Positions 1-6,327 of a stretch of 6,327 nt of DNA are shown here, in pieces. Each line of letters begins with the position of its first letter. Position 1 is the stretch's first letter. A model generated the notes under the pieces. That model worked only from the letters and a program-made list of their open reading frames with translations, had not been told where the DNA came from and searched no databases. The translations under genes and the position numbers were made by a program. Source of the stretch: JBDHRG01 sp039807445 (GTDB taxonomy: Bacteria > Pseudomonadota > Gammaproteobacteria > Competibacterales > Competibacteraceae); contig JBDHRG010000207.1 in NCBI GenBank assembly GCA_039807445.1, forward strand, positions 1 to 6,327. The letters are read 5' to 3'.

Positions 1-92
1 CCTCATCCCTCATCCCTCATCCCTCATCCCTCATCCCTCATCCCTCATCCCTCATCCCTCATCCCTCATCCCTCATCACCATCACCATCACC
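1..92. repeat. Tandem repeat: 11 copies of CCTCATC plus short ATCACC run
   Basis: Positions 1-77 are eleven uninterrupted perfect copies of the heptamer CCTCATC. A degenerate hexamer run follows, three copies of ATCACC at 75-92. The array is cut by the window edge, so its full length is unknown. It ends only a few bases from the gpt stop codon, and on the gpt-sense strand it reads (GATGAGG)n in the 3' flank of the transcript. The units are head to tail with no unique spacers, so it is a simple-sequence repeat and likely variable in copy number. No function can be read from it. Confidence 0.95.
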
Positions 93-97
93 CGGCG

Positions 98-601
98 TCA
101 GCGCTGCTCGACGATCGGCGTGGCGTACTGGGCCTCGGTGTCCCAGGGGAACTGGATCCAGGTGTCCTGGCTGACTTCGGTGACATAGGTGTCGACCATG
201 TCGCGCCCGGCCGGCTTGGAGTAGACGGTGGCGTAATGCGCCTTGGGTGCGTGCTGGCGCAGGATCGCGATCGTGCGCCCGGTGTCGACCAGCTCGTCGA
301 TCACCAGCCAGCCCTCGCCGCCCTGGCTGAAGTCGAAGCCCTTCAGGATCTGCGCTTCGCCCTGCGCGGCTTCGTCGGCGGCCGCGCTCGAGTAGCTGCT
401 GATGCAGAAGGTGTCGATCAGGCGGATGTCGAGTTCGCGGGCGATGATGCCGGCCGGGATCAGGCCGCCGCGGGTGATCGCGATGATGCCCTTGAACTGG
501 TCCTTCTTGTCGAGCAGGCGCCAGGCCAGCAGCTTGGAGTTGCGGTGCAGTTCGTCCCAGCCGACCGGGAAGATACGGCGCGGGCTGTCGGGATGACTCA
601 T
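98..601 (-). CDS. gpt: Xanthine(-guanine) phosphoribosyltransferase
   Basis: A 167-residue cytoplasmic purine-salvage enzyme that transfers phosphoribose from PRPP to xanthine and guanine, giving XMP and GMP. The sequence follows E. coli Gpt (152 aa) almost end to end. It has KGIIAITRGGLIPAGIIAREL near residues 38-58, DTFCISSY, the PRPP-binding loop VIDELVDTGRT around residues 101-111, a KPAGR segment, and the purine-site stretch QDTWIQFPWD near the C-terminus. The PRPP loop has Asp-Glu where E. coli has Asp-Asp, a conservative change. The ATG at 601 was chosen because GAGGAG lies about 9 bases upstream and because it starts just before the family N-terminus. The same frame is open further upstream, but that extension would overlap the end of dnaE and is low-complexity. 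It lies 65 bp downstream of dnaE on the same strand, with a possible terminator hairpin between. Confidence 0.93.
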   Translation of the reverse strand: MSHPDSPRRIFPVGWDELHRNSKLLAWRLLDKKDQFKGIIAITRGGLIPAGIIARELDIRLIDTFCISSYSSAAADEAAQGEAQILKGFDFSQGGEGWLVIDELVDTGRTIAILRQHAPKAHYATVYSKPAGRDMVDTYVTEVSQDTWIQFPWDTEAQYATPIVEQR

Positions 602-630
602 CGATCGACTCTCCTCGGCGTTGAAAACAC

Positions 631-655
631 GCGGGCGGCTCGCGGGCCCGCCCGG
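631..655 (-). terminator. Possible Rho-independent terminator between dnaE and gpt
   Basis: On the minus strand, about 12 bases after the dnaE stop codon, a 7-bp perfect GC stem (CGGGCGG pairing with CCGCCCG, 648-654 with 632-638) encloses a 9-base loop. CGTGTTTTC follows. The T-run is only four bases and is offset by four bases from the stem, so this may be a weak terminator or an attenuator rather than a full stop. If it terminates, gpt needs its own promoter within the end of dnaE, and no clear one was seen. Confidence 0.4.
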
Positions 656-666
656 ATCGGAAACGT

Positions 667-5292
<4,626 letters not shown>

Positions 5293-5366
5293 TCGGTGGC
5301 TTCACGCGCGGCCCGTTCGAGCCGCGGAAGCTTAGCGCAAAGCCCCCGCGGACGGTAGGACGCGTT

Positions 5367-6248
5367 TCACTCCCCCTCCAGCCGCGCCCGCGCCGCAGCG
5401 ACCAGCGCCGCGCCGAGGCGCTCGAGGCGCACCGGGCGCACCCGCCAGACGTGCCAGTACAGCGGCACGCGCACCTCCAGCCCCGGCGTCAGCTCGACCA
5501 GCTCGCCGCGCGCGAGCAGCGGTGCTGCCTGCTGCGCCGGCACCATGGCGTAGCCGAAGCCGAGGCGCACCGCCTCGGTGCAGCCTTCGGACGAGGGCAC
5601 GTAGTGGTGCGGGAACTGGCGTTCGCCGACGACGAAGTGGCGGCCGAGGAACTCGGCGTGGAGGTCATCCTTGCGGTCGAACAGCACCGCCGGCGCGCGC
5701 CTGAACTGCGCATTGCCGACACCTTCGGCGAAGTGGCGATCGCGGAAGCCCGGTGCGGCGACGCACAGATAGCGCATCGCGCCGAGCGCGAACGCCTCGC
5801 AGCCGCGCAGCGGCGCCGCGCGCGCCGCGACGCAGGCGGCGACCTCGCCACGCGACAGCAACTCGAAGGTGTGATCCTGGTCGTCGACGTGCAGCTCGAC
5901 CAGCGCCTCGGCCTCGCGCATCGCCTCGGCCAGCGCCACCAGGAACCAGGTCGCGAGGCTGTCGGCGTTGACGCCGAGCCGCAGCGGCTCGGCCGGCGCC
6001 GCCTCGCCGCGCACCTCGGCGAGCACCTCGCCCTCGAGCAGGCGCAGGCGCTCGAGGTAGCCGAGCAGACGGTGGCCGGCCTCGGTCGGCGTCGGCGGCC
6101 GGCTGCGCGTCACCAGCACCTGGCCGAGCGTCTCCTCGAGCCCCCGCAGGCGCTGCGACACGGCCGACTGCGTGACCCCGAGCACTGCGGCGGCACGGTC
6201 GAAGCCGCCTTCGCGCAGCACCGCGGCGAAGGCTTCGAGCTGGCGAGC
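5367..6248 (-). CDS. argP: LysR-family regulator ArgP (IciA/LysG type), 5' end disrupted
   Basis: Transcriptional regulator; E. coli ArgP controls arginine/lysine export and related genes in response to basic amino acids. The remaining 293 codons begin ARQLEAFAAVLREGGFDRAAAVLG, followed by the HTH recognition segment VTQSAVSQRLRGLEETLGQ and the linker SRPPTPTEAGHRLL. The effector-binding domain carries ArgP-specific stretches: LRLGVNADSLATWFL, AVLFDRKDDLHAEFL, SSEGCTEAVRLGFGYAMVP and ELVELTPGLEVRVPLYWH. The end matches E. coli ArgP (297 aa), so only about the first three codons are missing. Upstream of the Ala codon at 6248 the frame contains no ATG, GTG or TTG and runs into a putative IS terminus. 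The first usable in-frame start is the GTG at 6221, which would remove the first helix of the winged HTH. The gene is therefore probably inactive or altered, unless a rare start codon within the IS end is used. It lies 74 bp upstream of dnaE, same strand. Confidence 0.85.
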   Translation of the reverse strand, partial: ARQLEAFAAVLREGGFDRAAAVLGVTQSAVSQRLRGLEETLGQVLVTRSRPPTPTEAGHRLLGYLERLRLLEGEVLAEVRGEAAPAEPLRLGVNADSLATWFLVALAEAMREAEALVELHVDDQDHTFELLSRGEVAACVAARAAPLRGCEAFALGAMRYLCVAAPGFRDRHFAEGVGNAQFRRAPAVLFDRKDDLHAEFLGRHFVVGERQFPHHYVPSSEGCTEAVRLGFGYAMVPAQQAAPLLARGELVELTPGLEVRVPLYWHVWRVRPVRLERLGAALVAAARARLEGE

Positions 6249-6272
6249 ATTGAGCCGGCCCCGATTTTTCTG

Positions 6273-6299
6273 GACACGAATTTGGGGTAAAACCGTGTC
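6273..6299. promoter_or_regulatory. Inverted repeat GACACG-N15-CGTGTC in the IS leader
   Basis: Six bases at 6273-6278 (GACACG) are repeated inverted at 6294-6299 (CGTGTC) with a 15-base AT-richer spacer containing TTTGGGGTAAAA. Half-site centres are 21 bp apart, about two helical turns. The repeat sits between the IS tip and the orfA start, so it could be a protein-binding site or an RNA hairpin limiting read-through into the transposase. Six bases can also pair by chance. Confidence 0.3.
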
Positions 6300-6317
6300 A
6301 AGAGAAAGGGACTGGAA

Positions 6318-6327
6318 ATGCTGAAGA
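6318..6327 (+). CDS. Start of a divergent gene, likely IS3-type orfA (partial)
   Basis: Only ATG CTG AAG and one further base are visible (Met-Leu-Lys). AAAGGGA at 6305-6311 provides a plausible Shine-Dalgarno six bases upstream. Its position about 68 bp inside a putative IS3-like terminus suggests it is the first transposase frame, but the coding sequence is too short to identify. An alternative is the exporter gene argO, which is often divergent from argP; the IS-like upstream sequence and the missing argP start argue against this. Confidence 0.45.

Larger units (their letters stand above)
6251..6327 (+). mobile_element. Putative left end of an IS3-group insertion sequence, cut by window edge
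   Basis: The sequence starting at 6251 opens with TGAGCCGGCCCC, a T-rich stretch follows, and TGGACACG begins at the 21st base. The known IS3 terminus opens with TGA, has a CCC run and places TGGACACG at about base 20, so layout and motif agree. A ribosome-binding-like AAAGGGA and an ATG follow about 68 bp from the edge, as expected for orfA of this group. The boundary coincides with the sudden loss of argP homology immediately before its start codon. The other end and any target duplication lie outside the window; adjacent bases 6247-6250 (GCAT) would be one copy. The identification is from remembered IS3 terminal sequence, not a search. Confidence 0.65.

Noticed and set aside
1..77. CRISPR array
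   Set aside because: Seven-base head-to-tail units with no spacers; a simple tandem repeat.
5307..5326. 6-bp stem CGCGGC/GCCGCG with 8-base loop between argP and dnaE
   Set aside because: No T-run on either strand. In GC-rich DNA a 6-bp GC stem is expected by chance, so it is not called a terminator.
5451..6290. Plus-strand open frame of about 279 codons opposite argP
   Set aside because: Antisense shadow of a clear ArgP; the sequence is low-complexity Arg/Glu/Leu/Ala-rich.

Overview
The window looks like chromosomal DNA from a high-GC proteobacterium, probably a betaproteobacterium such as a member of the Rhodocyclales. This is inferred from codon bias and from the types of DnaE, Gpt and ArgP present; no 16S or other marker is in view. 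All cellular genes lie on the minus strand. In transcriptional order they are argP (LysR family, start codon lost), dnaE (replicative DNA polymerase III alpha subunit) and gpt (xanthine phosphoribosyltransferase). A 7-bp tandem repeat follows the end of gpt.

The main feature is inside dnaE. The 1541-codon frame equals an ordinary DnaE of 1170 residues plus a 371-residue intein at 1921..3033, placed between FNK and SHS of the conserved GYGFNKSHSAAYALVSYQTAWLK region. The intein is non-canonical. Its first residue is Thr rather than Cys, Ser or Ala. It has a Trp at the block B position typical of class 3 inteins, but Asp where class 3 has its block F Cys, and a Cys-Cys pair near the end of block G. 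The middle of the intein carries a 268-codon homing-endonuclease-like gene (1971..2777) in the +1 frame relative to dnaE. This protein has two CxxC motifs, a basic helical stretch and a Vsr/DUF559-like PD-(D/E)XK nuclease domain. The dnaE frame stays open across the whole overlap, so the same DNA would encode an intein linker in one frame and a nuclease in the other.

At the right edge, about 77 bp resemble the left terminus of an IS3-group insertion sequence, with the first codons of its orfA on the plus strand. The element abuts argP exactly where the start codon should be, so argP appears to be 5'-disrupted.

Functionally, dnaE and gpt are replication and purine-salvage housekeeping genes, possibly separated by a weak hairpin terminator. 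The intein with its nuclease and the IS end are two independent mobile elements, one inserted in a highly conserved protein motif and one in a regulator. The sequence itself supports the layout and frames. The splicing chemistry, the expression of the nested gene and the identity of the IS are inferences.
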